The notes beneath the pieces were generated by a model. That model saw only the letters and a list, made by a program, of their open reading frames with translations, made no database searches and was not told where the DNA came from. DNA of 64,000 bases from positions 58,962-122,961 of the forward strand of contig KV918817.1 of the NCBI GenBank assembly GCA_002049455.2, read 5' to 3'. This DNA is from Porphyra umbilicalis (lineage: Eukaryota; Rhodophyta; Bangiophyceae; Bangiales; Bangiaceae). Below are positions 31,723-42,634 of this stretch, one piece after another. How positions within the stretch are numbered: the first letter of the stretch is position 1; the number at the start of each line of letters is the position of its first letter. Both the position numbers and the translations under genes were made by a program.

Positions 31723-34045
31723 TCATTTCACCGTTTCAGACCGTTGGCCCGACATTGGTGGGAATGCTCTTAGCTCCTTCCCGCTGAGGGTAGCTGGGGC
31801 GCTTCTTGTCGGCAACAGGGCGCAGTCGGCGCCGATATCTTGGGGTATCGACAGACTGCCACCAGGAAGCCCCGTCGCCGCTGGGCACTTCCCCGTTGCG
31901 TCCGCCCACTCCTCCGGTAAGTACCTTTCGCCAAAGGAGTTGATGAGTTCGGCCTTGCACTGCCGCGTTAAGTTCTCTACTAGACTTGCATGAGGCCTTG
32001 AGTGGGAAGGAATGAGCTTGCCCAGCATCTTAATATTGCGCTCCATCGGAAATTGCGAGAAGACCCAGGCCGGTCCGCACGCCCACAGCAGGGGTACGAT
32101 GTCTTGTAGAGTAGCAATCGTCGATAGATACAGCGGCAGGCGCTCAGTCGACCCGCGGTAGATCTTGGCGTAGTAGTTGGTGACGAAATACGTTATATCC
32201 CCGTCAATCGCCCAGATCTCGGCCCTTGTGACCCCCCTTGGCCGAAATAGCAGTCGGCTCGCCCGGCAAAGCGCCATGAACATGTCGTAGAAATCGCCAC
32301 GAAACCGCCCGGTATGTACGACTTCTCCGCTGCAGAGGATAAAGTGCAACCAATCGACAGCCTTGAAAGACTTGTGGTGGACATCAATGTTTCTTAGAGA
32401 CCGGGCTTGAGCCCGGGGCACTGTTCGTCGGGAGCCATGAAGTTCACGATCGACCAGCACCACTGTGGCATTAGACATAATGTAGGCTTCATCCTTATTC
32501 TTGTTCAAGAGCTTCAATCCCTCAAACAGCTTTCACATGTGTGGGACCACATTGAGGAGTACCAGGTGCATCGTGTCGTAGCGAGCAGCTGTAGGGCCCA
32601 TTTCCCACAAGGTCTTCAGGTGCGGGTAGGCTTCGCGCATGGCTGGACTGGGCGCGAAGAAGAGGGAGTAGCCTTTCATCCCGGTTTTTTGTTCCAGGCT
32701 TGTCTGGTAGGCAATGGACCTGCCGGCCGCGCGCGCATCCTCGACCACGGCGGCACTTAGGGAAATACTTGTGGCCGTCCGGGGTGTGGCAATGCTCTCT
32801 TGTCCTTCAATGCAGTCCTCGATTTCGAAAAGCGTGTTGCCACTGGCGGGGTCCTTGGGCGGGTAGCAGACGTGGTTGCTCGCGCAGAAGTAGACCCGTT
32901 TGGAAGGACGGAGCCGATTTTAGGTGTAGCTGTTGATGCCCTTAAATTGGGCCAGTTTATCGCCACTAGGTTGGCCCGTCGTAAAGGTAAGCACTGCCGC
33001 CGTTAAGACTTGCGGTGTCGTCGAGCCGGCCACCATAAGCCCAGGAACTCCCTTCACCAGCTCGTTCAGCTCCACCGCAATGGGGTGCGAAAAGGACTCT
33101 TGGTGCACAGGTTGTTTTGGGCCGGGGGTTACTGCCATCAGCAGCTGATACTTGTTTCGGGTCCGTTGATCCGGACTCATGCTAAGCGGGGTCATGACAA
33201 TTGGCCAGCCTTCAAACCCGTTTTGTCTCAAAACCTGGAAGCCGTCAGTACCGCAGTTTAGCATGACGCAGACGCCGCCAAGTAGCCCTTCGTCGAGGAG
33301 GAAACGGAAATTTTTGCGTGATAGTAGTCGTGCACCCCGTCTGCGCCTTCCTCCGCCGCCTTGCGGGCGGCCGCCATGTTCTCCAACATGGATTTCTCGA
33401 TGACGGGGTCACCAAGGAGGTGGGCCAGCCACGAAGTGAGGGACCAATATGTCATCTGCTTAGCTGGTTTCCCGTCCGCTTTGTAGCGGGGTGCGCCGCA
33501 TGCGTCGCATGCGTTCTGCTGTACGCGCTTGTGGGTGAAGGCGAGGCACGCGTTACGGCAGCAGTCCACGGTGCGAGTCTCCAAATTGACGCTCGCCTGG
33601 ATAAAGCCTTCCATTAGGTAGGGCGTTCGATACTTGGCCGCGCAGGTGCTGAGCTTAAGTAAGTCCGCTACCGACGCTTGCGTCAAATCGTGTTGAACCG
33701 TGAACGCGTACAGTCCCAAATCCGCCCGGTTGTCCTTGAATTGGCCAACTGGAAGCCGCCGACGGCGAGGCGGCGGCGATTTTCCGGCCTCTTGTGGGCG
33801 TACCAGGTGGCTCTTGACACCATCTTGGTTCCACTGAGTCCGCCGTCAGAGCACACGAAGCAGGAGCACGGGTACTTTTCTCCCGCCCTACCCGCGCAGG
33901 TAGGGGGGGCAGGTGCGGTCTCGTGCAGGAGGTGACAGGTGGGATGCACCCCGGCGGTGTACTCGTCGATGGCTCTCACATGAACAGTCATCGAGAAGTC
34001 TGAAGGGTACTCTATTATACAGAATTGGAAAATAGATCGGGCCAA
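31723..34045 (-). pseudogene. CACTA/EnSpm (Tnp2-type) transposase remnant
   Basis: Read on the minus strand, the blocks follow the Tnp2 transposase order. First is a Cys-rich start YPCSCFVCSDG...VSRATWYAHK (33,900-33,780). Next is the segment with CDACGAPRYKADGK and MTYWSLTSWL (about 33,510-33,420), then LNCGTDGFQVLRQNGFEGWP with QLLMAVTPGPKQP (33,262-33,105). YDTMHLVLLNVVPHM (32,580-32,536) is the DxMH block, and the C-terminal domain follows (WLHFILCSGEVV, LLWACGPAWVFSQFPMERN; 32,350-32,030). Frames change at about four places. A TGA stands at 32,533-32,535 where relatives usually have Trp in HMWKLFEG, and both sides of it are in one frame. This is a decayed cut-and-paste transposase; some breaks could be unrecognised introns. 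CACTA ends were not found. Confidence 0.7.
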
Positions 34046-35328
34046 TCAATGCGGAGGATCATGCTTCTGACAGTAGAAGGCAGTGGAAGCTTCGGTTGGC
34101 TTCGGCGCCTTTCCGATCGAGATCTCGGTTGGAAGCATTTGAAGCGTTCCAAGCCCAAGATTTTTCCGCGACGGCCACAGACCTCAGAAAAGCCTTCCAG
34201 CGTGATCTCGAGAGGCGGCCTGTGCATTGCTGTGTCTCTCTTCCTGCACCGTCCTCGCGTCCAGTGCTGGTGTGTGCGCGGGGTCGAGGCGCGGTGGGGC
34301 GCGGGCACCGGGTACCAGGGGAACGGTCGCTCAGAGCGTGCCCCCCCCCCCCAGCCCACTATCTGGGCGTGGCGCGGCAGCGTCGGGGCGCGGGGGCGCC
34401 AGGCACGGCGTGCAGAGGCGCCGGGATGAGCGCAGCGGTCGCGGCACGCGGGCGATCGGGCACTCAGGACACAGGAGCGCCGCGCCCGTGCCATGAGCTG
34501 ACCAGAAATCCCTGTTTGATCCGCACGAACCGGGCTCAGGGGCCCAATATCCTAGGTTGACCCGCATGAAGTGCTCCGATATCCCATAAAACCTAGGATT
34601 CCCGGTCAGAAACCTGGTATTTTGTGTCAGATATTCTTGTGGGGAACGTGGACGTGGCGAAGGCTGTATCCGAGTTGTCGAAAGCGAGCGTATAGTTCAC
34701 GCACGAGCGAGACCGCCTCTCCCATGCGTACAACCGTCGTGTCTTTCATAAAGAACACTCCGCCCCGCCCGTATCTGCAGCGGATCTAGTCGTGGCTATC
34801 ATTATGGTCGTTCCCGACCTTGGTTCCCTCCTCGTCTTTTTCTTGACGACCCATCGGTGAGACCGGACCGCGTGGTTGGGCTTTTCCACCATTTTCATCC
34901 TCGGCGCCCTGTCCCTCTCGGGCGTCATCACGCTGGCATCTCAAGAGGCTGCGGGGGCCGCCTGGCGAACACGGAACACCCGCACGGCGACCCACGCTGA
35001 GTTTCCTCCTGGAAGCGCAGTCAACGAGTGAGGGGATCGCACCCTGTCCGGCACGCTCGTAGTCGTCGAACGGTCCATTCTGCTGCTGGCGCCCACCGCG
35101 TACCGGCCGGTCCGGGTACGGGCGGTCGCGCTCTTCGTGAGCGGCGCATACGTGGTCCTCCAACACGGTCACACCCGCTTCATTCTGTTCGTCCCAGACA
35201 TTGAGGATGGTGGGTACCACAAAACAACTGCGTGCGGTGACAATAAACAGGCCGCAGCTGTCTTTGAAGCCAACACACAGAAGTGTCACATTAGAGCGAT
35301 CTCAACAATGTCGCTTATCAGGTCGCTG
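34046..35328. other. No supported gene
   Basis: Open frames (for example 34,786-35,289 minus, 167 residues, and 34,096-34,560 plus) have no domain that I recognise. The stretch separates the transposase remnant from the UFL1-like fragment and could hold further exons of either. Confidence 0.35.
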
Positions 35329-36292
35329 TCACGCGTCCACGTCGCTCAAGTCGTCCCACAACGCCCGCGGCGGCACCCCCCCCCCCCCTCTGGCAGCTCT
35401 GCCAACGTCAAGTACCCCGCCGCCGCGTACGACGCGGCGCCGGCCGCGACGCACGCCGCCGTCCACGCAATTGGCACCCACACCCCCCCCCCCCAAGGCC
35501 TCCCTCTTCCCGCTCCGCCGCCGCTGCCACAGCGGCGGTGACCGCCCGCGGCGGCACACGTGCGGCAGCTGCCACCGCGCACAGAACCGTCGGTGTGGCA
35601 ACGCCGCGCAGGGCGCCGCGGCCGGCGGCCGCGTGCCGCCCCGCTTGGGCGCCGCTCGTCAAGACGCCGCCGGCAAGGCCGTAGGTGCCTCCCGCGCAGC
35701 CGAGGCGCCCCCCGCTCGCCGCCAGCGTCGCGGTAAGCGCGTCGTCGAGGGCGGCGACGGGCACTTTGGCGGCGGCGGCGAGCGACGCAACGGTCGCCTC
35801 GCCGTCTGCGGCGCCGTCGACGGCCGTCGCCGTGTCTGCGCTCGCGTCGGGCATGGCGGCGGCGGACAACACGTCTCCCCCGCGGTCGGAGAGGAGGGTT
35901 TCCCGCGACGCTGCGAGCACGGCGGGCACCGCTGCCGCAAACGCGCCCGCGTCAACGCCGACGGCCGCCGCGAGGTCCGCCACGCCCGCCTGGCTGGAGG
36001 CAGTGGCCGCCGCCGCCACGGCGGCCGCGACGCCGTTGGGCGCGTAGAGCGCGTCGCGAGAAATGGTGGGCGTTAGCCAGGGGAGGCTTCCGGCGGTGGT
36101 CAGGTCCGCGAGGAGGGACAGGGCGGTCGCTGTGGAGATGCGGCGGCGGTCCCCAGTGGAGGGCGGGGGGGGGCCAGTGGGACCCGCGCCCGCCTGTGAT
36201 GAGGGGACTTGGGGGGCAGGGGGGGCAGAAGGGGCAGGGGGGGGCTTGAGCAGCTTAGAGCGCCGCCCTTAGGGCAGCGACCGAGGCGTCCA
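35329..36292 (-). pseudogene. UFL1-like fragment (UFM1-protein ligase 1, N-terminal half)
   Basis: On the minus strand one frame from about 36,140 to 35,490 reads DRRRISTATALSLLADL...PWLTPTISRDAL, then ATVASLAAAAKVPVAALDDA and RGVATPTVLCAVAAAARVPP. After a frame change in a G run (about 35,490) comes VWVPIAWTAAC...ASYAAAGYLTLAELP. The order and spacing resemble UFL1, the E3 ligase of the ufmylation pathway at the endoplasmic reticulum. UFL1 has ITPAQISKEM, VTISELCKTYDLP, the ITRPTAV block and VFVPDIYSRTQ...QNGYLEF in that order. The similarity is pattern-based and the protein is unusually Ala-rich. A further G-run frame change precedes the end PPRALWDDLSDVDA-stop, so only about 270 of the roughly 790 residues of the family are present. 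The first exon could be the short MDASVAALRAAL at 36,292. It could be a truncated or poorly sequenced gene. Confidence 0.45.
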
Positions 36293-37460
36293 TGGCGGCA
36301 GCGGGCGGCCACGCGGCACCGCCCCGGTGCGTAGGGAAAGACGCCCTTGAGTCGGGCCGAGGGTGAGATATACCAAAATGCCGGGAAGAAGAACAACAAA
36401 GAGGGCCACTCGTATGTAGTGGATATGAACGTGGCGGAGAGGAAGGCAATGGTGCGGGTGGGGACGGGGGCGGACGGAGGTTGGGGAGGATAGAGTCAAA
36501 TAGAGTTTATGCGGCCGCAGCGGTTGCAAAAGCGGCAGCCCGTCTCGCGCATGAGTAGGCCATCCGGCGTGCAGCGGAGAACGACCTCGGTGTCTGGCCG
36601 AAGGTGCACTGGCAAGCAGGGAGCTACCGCACAGTCCCGGCCGTATAATTGTTCACTTAATATTAATATGGAATGACCCATGTTACATGTAGTACCACAA
36701 TCTAGGGGGATACCTCAGTAGGAGGGAAGTAACGGCCGTCTTAGCCGCTCGCGCGACACCCGCTATGGGACTCGAGGTCCGGGAAGTCGGGCCGATCGAA
36801 ACGCCAAGACATCAAGACACGGTTTACTTGCCAGCGACGACGGTGCCTCCCACCGTCGTCGCCCTTCGTCCTAAAAGGGCGGAAACCGTCGCCCGGGCCC
36901 AATTTCCCCAAATGGGAATTGACCCGGGCCGTCACCAACCAATGCAGATAAGTCTCTCCATGCATGTCAAGTCCCCCGAGGCGATCATTACAGACGAGGG
37001 GGAGAAACCGTCCCGCGCGCAACGCGCTGCACCCGCCGCGTGGCGCCCAATCGGCCGTCGCCTGCCGCGCCCTCTCGGGCGCGCCAGCGCCCGCTCGGGC
37101 GCGCCAATCCGGCCTCCCGCGGGGCCCGCGTGCCGGGCGCGCGGATCGGGTACGCTCCCTCAGGTGGCCCGAGCCGGGCAGCGGGGCCGCCCCCTCGCCC
37201 CGCCATCCCGCATCGCCAACCCGTCGGCCACCACCGCCGCTGGCGTCGCCACCTCCCGTCGGGGACCGCGTCCCCCGCCGTCGCCGACGTCCCCGCGGTG
37301 GCCCCCTGGCGCATAGGGGGCCCCGTAGTACTACATTACATTCTACCAGAATAATCCAGCGTTCTTATGAATCGGGTAGAATTCGGTTCAGGTTTAGTAA
37401 ACCAAACCAAACGCTGACAACCCTGACGACAAAAGGGGTACACAGCGTTTTGCCCCCGAC
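36293..37460. other. Intergenic, with a cluster of stem-loops
   Basis: At 36,834-36,862 GCGACGACGGTG pairs perfectly with CACCGTCGTCGC across a 5-nt loop. CGCCCTT/AAGGGCG follows at about 36,860-36,882, then an imperfect pair of CCCGGG-containing arms (about 36,890-36,932). The 183-residue plus-strand frame at 36,765-37,316 runs through these hairpins and has no domain, so I do not call it. The stem-loops may belong to a small inverted-repeat element. Confidence 0.4.
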
Positions 37461-38160
37461 TCCAAGCACGTACGTGCAGTACCCTGGCCTTCAGGGCGGT
37501 GACGCGCTCGGCGACGCATAGATACCGGGTAAGCCGGCCGGCTCCATGGCTGCGACCACGCACGGGGGCACGGAAAGCCACGTTGCCGTGGCTGGGAGGG
37601 CGTGGGGTGCGGAAAGGGGTGCCGTCGCCACCGCCGCGGCGGCGGCGGCCCGCCGGCGTCGTGCAACGCCTACGGGCGGGGCCGTCACCCCGCAGCGCAG
37701 CGCACCTGCGCGCGGCTGACAAGGCGCGCAAGCCGGCGGATGGGATCGACCACCGGCGACGGGGCGCCTCTAACCATGCCACGAGATGCCGTTAGAAACC
37801 GCCGATTGCCACCGCAACGGAAGCCGGCGCGCAGGCACATTCACCCGCGGGCTCTTGCAGGCGCGTCGAACCCCCAAAGTCGCTGCACGCGGTTGCCGGG
37901 CGCAATTCGGGGCGGTGGGGGGGGGCAGGGGGGCAGGCGCCGTCTGGGCCCTGTGACCCTTGTGGCAGGACAGTCCTTCTCAGCCGCGTCACTCTGTTCG
38001 CTTTTAGCGTCATCGCCACCCTTTCAACACTGACACGCCCTCAGATCCCTGTGGACACGAATGCAGACTGCCACCTCTGAAACGGAGAGCAAGTCTCTTG
38101 ATCTAAGTATATATGTGCATCACTTCGTTTGGAGAGCACCCTGTCCTGAAGGCCAGGGAA
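37461..38160 (+). mobile_element. TIR element copy 1 (about 0.70 kb, non-autonomous)
   Basis: The left end is TCCAAGCACGTACGTGCAGTA followed by CCCTGGCCTTCAGGG; the right end is CACCCTGTCCTGAAGGCCAGGGAA. Ends therefore share an inverted CCCTGGCCTTYAGGG core, with about 22 extra bases on the left end. The inside is GC-rich with a fixed order of blocks: GGCACG...AGCCACGTTGCCGTGGC, then a GC-rich body. An ordinary-GC tail follows, including ACTTGCTCTCCGTTTCAGA (in reverse here). No transposase is encoded; frames over 100 residues shared with other copies look non-coding. Confidence 0.7.
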
Positions 38161-38240
38161 TTCCTTAAACCTGAGAACTGCGAGATTCTAACACGCCGAC
38201 CAACCGTTCGCAGAACTGTCGCACATTGATCATGGGACCA

Positions 38241-38876
38241 AATTCCCTAGCCTTTAGGACAGGGTGCTGTCAAAGTGTAGTGATGCAAGCATATACTTAG
38301 AACACGGCACTTGCTCTCCGTTTCAGAGGTGGCAGTCTGCATTTGTGTCCCCAAGGATCTGAGGGCGAGTCCACGTTGGAAGGGCCCCGATGACGCTGAA
38401 CTTGAATAGAGTTACGTGGCTGAAAAGGACCGTCCTGCCACAACGGTCACAGGGCCCGGACAGTGCCTGCCCCCCTACCACCCCCCACCGCACCGAGTTG
38501 GGCGCGGCGACCGCGCGCAGCGACTTCGGGGGTTGAACGCGCCCGCGATGACCCGTGGGTGATCGTGCCTGAGCGCCGGCTTCTGTTGCGGCGGCCCGTC
38601 CGCCTGCCCTCTACCGGCGCGGTTAGAGGTACGCTGCGCGGCGGGGTGAAGGCCCCTCCCGTCGGCGTCGCCCGATGTCGGCGAGCGGCCGCCGCTGCGG
38701 TGCCGGCGGCGGCACCCTTTTCCCCGCCCCACGTTTCCCCCGCCACGGCAACGTGGCTGTACGTGCCCCCGTGCGCGCTCGCGGCTATGGAGTCGGCCGG
38801 CGTGCCCGGTGTCGATGCTTCGCCAAGCGCGCCACCACCCTGGAGGCCAGGGTATTGCACGCACGTGCCTGGAATT
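38241..38876 (-). mobile_element. TIR element copy 2 (about 0.64 kb)
   Basis: Inverted relative to copy 1 and only about 80 bp away. It begins AATTCCCTAGCCTTTAGGAC and ends CCAGGGTATTGCACGCACG followed by TGCCTGGAATT. The same internal blocks occur. Copies 2 and 5 are the most alike, sharing long stretches that differ at few positions. Confidence 0.7.
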
Positions 38877-39620
38877 ATGCCCACTTTTTGTTGATCTCGG
38901 AGACAGAGCCCGCAGTGGAGTTCAGAAGTGCTCAAAGACTGTCTGCACCCATATTCAGTGGGAATCATCTTCACACCAGGACCTGCAGATTCGGCAATTG
39001 TCCGGCGAAGTTGCTGTCAAATGCTCATGAAGGATCATTCCCATTCGCTGGTTCTGATCGTTCTGCATATCGTGCTGAAAACTGTCCTGAAGTCGGAGTA
39101 AGATCATTCTGAGGATCTTGCTCAGGACTGTCCTGTCGTCGAAGTACAATCATTCTGGGGATCTTCGTCATAGACTGAGTGAACGAGTGCGCAAGATTGA
39201 TCTAGATTCCTGCCTCAAGGACTCGATCGTAGATGATAGCCTGGACTACTTCAAGTGACGTCGTGAGGAGGGTCTGCCGAAACCGACCGGAGAGCAAGAC
39301 GTGCCCATGGGGCGTCGCTCCTGGTCCACGAAACGTGTGCAGAGGGAGCCCCAATGTGACTTGGTAGTCGTGCGACCGACACGCTGTTGCCCGGTGCAGA
39401 GGGGATGGAAACTGGGCAAACATGCGTCGGCTCGCACATCGAGAATATCGTGAAGTCCCGGACGCACCCAGTCCCCATTCATGAATGATTGGATCTCTCC
39501 ACACGCAGTAAATTCGTATTCAGGCTCTGTCTGAACGACGCGTGCACGGCGTCGTGCACATGAGCGTGCTAGCCAATGAGAAGGCGACGTTCCAATCAAG
39601 CCCCAATCACGTCGACCAGT
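38877..39620. other. Spacer between TIR elements
   Basis: No gene seen. Around 39,050-39,175 there is a degenerate tandem pair of about 50 bp (ATCATTCTGAGGATCTTGC and ATCATTCTGGGGATCTTCG). Frames of up to 117 residues on the minus strand carry no domain. Confidence 0.35.
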
Positions 39621-40309
39621 TTTCCCTGGCCTTTAGGACAGGGTGCTCTCAAAGTGTAGTGATGCACACATATACTTAGATCGTGGGACTTGCTCTCCGT
39701 TTCAGAGGTGACATACAGCATTCGTGTCCTCAGGGAACTGAGGGTGTAACAGCGTTAGAAGGGTCGCGATGACGCTAAAAGCGAATAGAGTTACGTGGCT
39801 CAGAAGAACTGTCCTGCCACAGGGGTCACAGGGCCCCTCCCCCCCCCGCCCCCGCCCACCGCCCCGCGTTGCGCGCGGCGACCGACTTCCGGGGCTCGAA
39901 GCGCCCACGATGATTCGCGGGTGATCGTGCCTGCGCGCCGGCTCCTGTGGCGGCGGCGCGTCGGCGGTTGCTGACGCCATCTACCGGTACGGCTACAGGC
40001 GCCCCGTCGCGCGGTTTTCAATCCCATCTGCCCGCCCGTGCGCCGTGTCGGCCGCGCGCAGGTGCGCTGCGCGGCTGTAAGACGGCCGCGCCCGTAGGCG
40101 TTGCACGACGCCGGCGGGCCGCCGCCGCTGCGCCAGCGGTGACAGCACCCCTTTCTCCGCCCCACGCCCCCCCCGCCACGGCAACGTGGCTGTACGTGCC
40201 CCCGCGCGTGCTCGCGGCCATAGAGCCGGCCGACGTACCCGGTATCTATGCGTCGCCGGGCGCGCCACCGCCCTAAAGGCCAGGGTATTGCACCTACGTG
40301 CCTGGAATT
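39621..40309 (-). mobile_element. TIR element copy 3 (about 0.69 kb)
   Basis: It begins TTTCCCTGGCCTTTAGGACA and ends GCCCTAAAGGCCAGGGTATT with the longer end CACCTACGTGCCTGGAATT. Orientation is the same as copies 2 and 4. The internal GC-rich block and the CTTGCTCTCCGTTTCAGAGG tail match the other copies. Confidence 0.7.
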
Positions 40310-41782
40310 GGCGGTATTGGAGTGATCGGGTGACCCGCGCACGAACGGACTTACCGACCGAAGCGGGTCCACTTTTCCGACTCGGGCCGATCCGGGCCGA
40401 GCACGTTCCTATGTGAGAGATTCTTAAAACGTCTTGCACACGTGAACGTACTCGAAAACGAAATAGCCTGTTGGGCGGCCCTGCATCTGGCTCGCATGAT
40501 TGGACGAGAGCTCTCCTGGGATCATTTCGTGCGGCCACGTGACTGCAATAAGGCAAATCCTCATCGACGTGGCCCGCTTGCGTTGTTGCTGCAACGTAGC
40601 AGGCGCGCTGTGTCCGAAACTTCCTTGCGATCGCTGTGAGATGCGATCTGCCCATTCCAGATGCCGCGTTTCAAGAAATCTAATCACGACAGTTTTGGTG
40701 GCCCGTCAAGACCTCGGTGGTCGAATCACGCGCGCGCGACGGACTTATCCATATTCGGACCCAATCACGTGCACGTGCACGCGCCGTCAAGACACAGCCT
40801 CAGCTCAGTGGCAATCTCGTCCCTTGTCGTCCTAACACAGCACGTCCGGAACTTGCAATCCCCTGGTTCAACACATGTCTGAAGCTCTCGCACCAGAGTA
40901 CACAGTCGCATGAGTGATATGTCAGATTTCCACGATGGGCATTGGTCTGAGGCCTTGTCTTGACAGTGAGCACATGTGAACGTGATCGACCCGAACATGA
41001 CAACTAAGTCATGTTTTTTGTCGTGCTGGGGTGGGTGTGGTCTTGACGGCGCAGCAGAAATGCTCGCAAATCAGGTGAAAAAGAGATCGATGGACGCCAG
41101 CCACGCGATCTCGGTTGCTGTGGAACAGGCGAGAGCCGTGGCCGCAAGCGCCCAATCAGTGACGATCATCCATCTCTGCCCCCGTTGTGTGGTGCCTCGT
41201 ATCTTGGTCGGTCACGTGTCGGCATTATTTTCTGACAGTCGACACGGGTCCAAAAACCTACCTGGGATCATCTGATGGCCTCGCCACGCGTGTTCGTGTG
41301 CGAGATATTCCAGAACATCTCGCACACGCTCACGTCCCGACTACAATCGTCCCAAAAGGAGCCTGTTTTGAGCGTAAGTCCTTTGTGAGCGGAACTGCCG
41401 TTCGAGGCAGATTTATAGAACTGAAGCAGCCGTGATTGGAACGCAGCGCTCTCATTGGTTCACACGCGTGCGTGCACGCTGAGAGCCTGTCGTCAAGACT
41501 GGGCCTGAACAGAGGGAGTGTCACAAAGTGTTTGTTCACGCTGTTGATGGAATAGGAAGACATTTTGTTTGAGGAAGAGGCAGTCAGACTATCAGTTCAA
41601 CAAGTCCTCAAATATTTTTGAAGGACAGTCCCCAATATGATCTGTGGGTCAGGATGACACTGCTTCTGGAACGATCCCAGAATTAGACCCGAAGATGATC
41701 CGTCGAACGAGTCTAGAAACTGTAGTGATGAGTTGTCCAATCACAGAGGTAACTCGAGAATCAGGCAATCTGAAGTGTAGGA
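40310..41782. other. Spacer with a perfect stem-loop
   Basis: No gene seen in 1.5 kb; frames are under 115 residues. At 41,295-41,328 CGTGTGCGAGAT pairs perfectly with ATCTCGCACACG around a 10-nt loop. Confidence 0.4.
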
Positions 41783-42501
41783 TATTCCCGGGCCTTTAAA
41801 CCAGGGTGCTCTCAAAGTGTAGTGATGCACACATATACTTAGATCAAGAGACTTGCTCTCCGTTTCAGAGATGGCAGTCTGCATTCGTGTCGTCAGGGGT
41901 CTGAGGGCGTGTCAGTGTGGGAAGGGTCGCGATGACGCTAAAAATGAATGGAGTTACGTGGCTGAGAAGGACTGTCCTGCCACAAGAATCACTGAACCCG
42001 GACGGCGCCTGTCCCCGGGCCCCGTCTACCGCCCCGAGTTGCGCGCGGTGACCGCGTGCAGCGACTTCCAAGGCTTGACGCGCCCACGATGACCCGCGGG
42101 TGATCGTGCCTGCGCGCCGTCTTCTGTTGCGGCGGCGCGTCGGCGGTTGCTGACGCCATCTAGCGGTGCAGCTACAGGCGCCTCGTCGCGCGGCGATCAG
42201 TGCCACCCGCCCGCCCGTGCGCCGTGTCGGCCGCCATCCCACCGCGCGCAGGTGCGCTGCGCGGCGGAGTGACGGCCTCGCCTGTGGGCGCCGCGCGACG
42301 CCGGCGGGGGCCTCCGCCGCTGCGGTGGCGGAGGCGGCATCCCTTTGCCCGCCCGACGCACCCCCCACCACAGCAACGTGGCTGTACGTGCCCCCGTGCG
42401 CGCTTGCGGTCATAGAGCCGGCCGGCGTGCCCTGTGTCAATGCGTCGCCGAGCGAGCCACCGCCCTGAAGGCCAGGGTATTGCACGCACGTGCCTGGAAT
42501 T
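41783..42501 (-). mobile_element. TIR element copy 4 (about 0.72 kb)
   Basis: It begins ATTCCCGGGCCTTTAAACCA and ends CCTGAAGGCCAGGGTATTGC with ACGCACGTGCCTGGAATT. It is followed 133 bp later by copy 5 in the opposite orientation. Confidence 0.7.
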
Positions 42502-42634
42502 TGCCGATCTACGGAACTGATGTGCACATGATCCTCCGAATCTTGCTGAGGCATCGCACAGGAGCTTTGCATGGCTGTCTCAAAAACATTCTTTCGCGAT
42601 TACTCGTTACAGATTTGCAAACCGACAAAATTAG

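Noticed and set aside
38475-38864. 129-residue frame shared by TIR copies 2 and 5
   Set aside because: Shared because the DNA is nearly identical; frame is broken in copies 1 and 3, no start or domain, opposite frames equally open.
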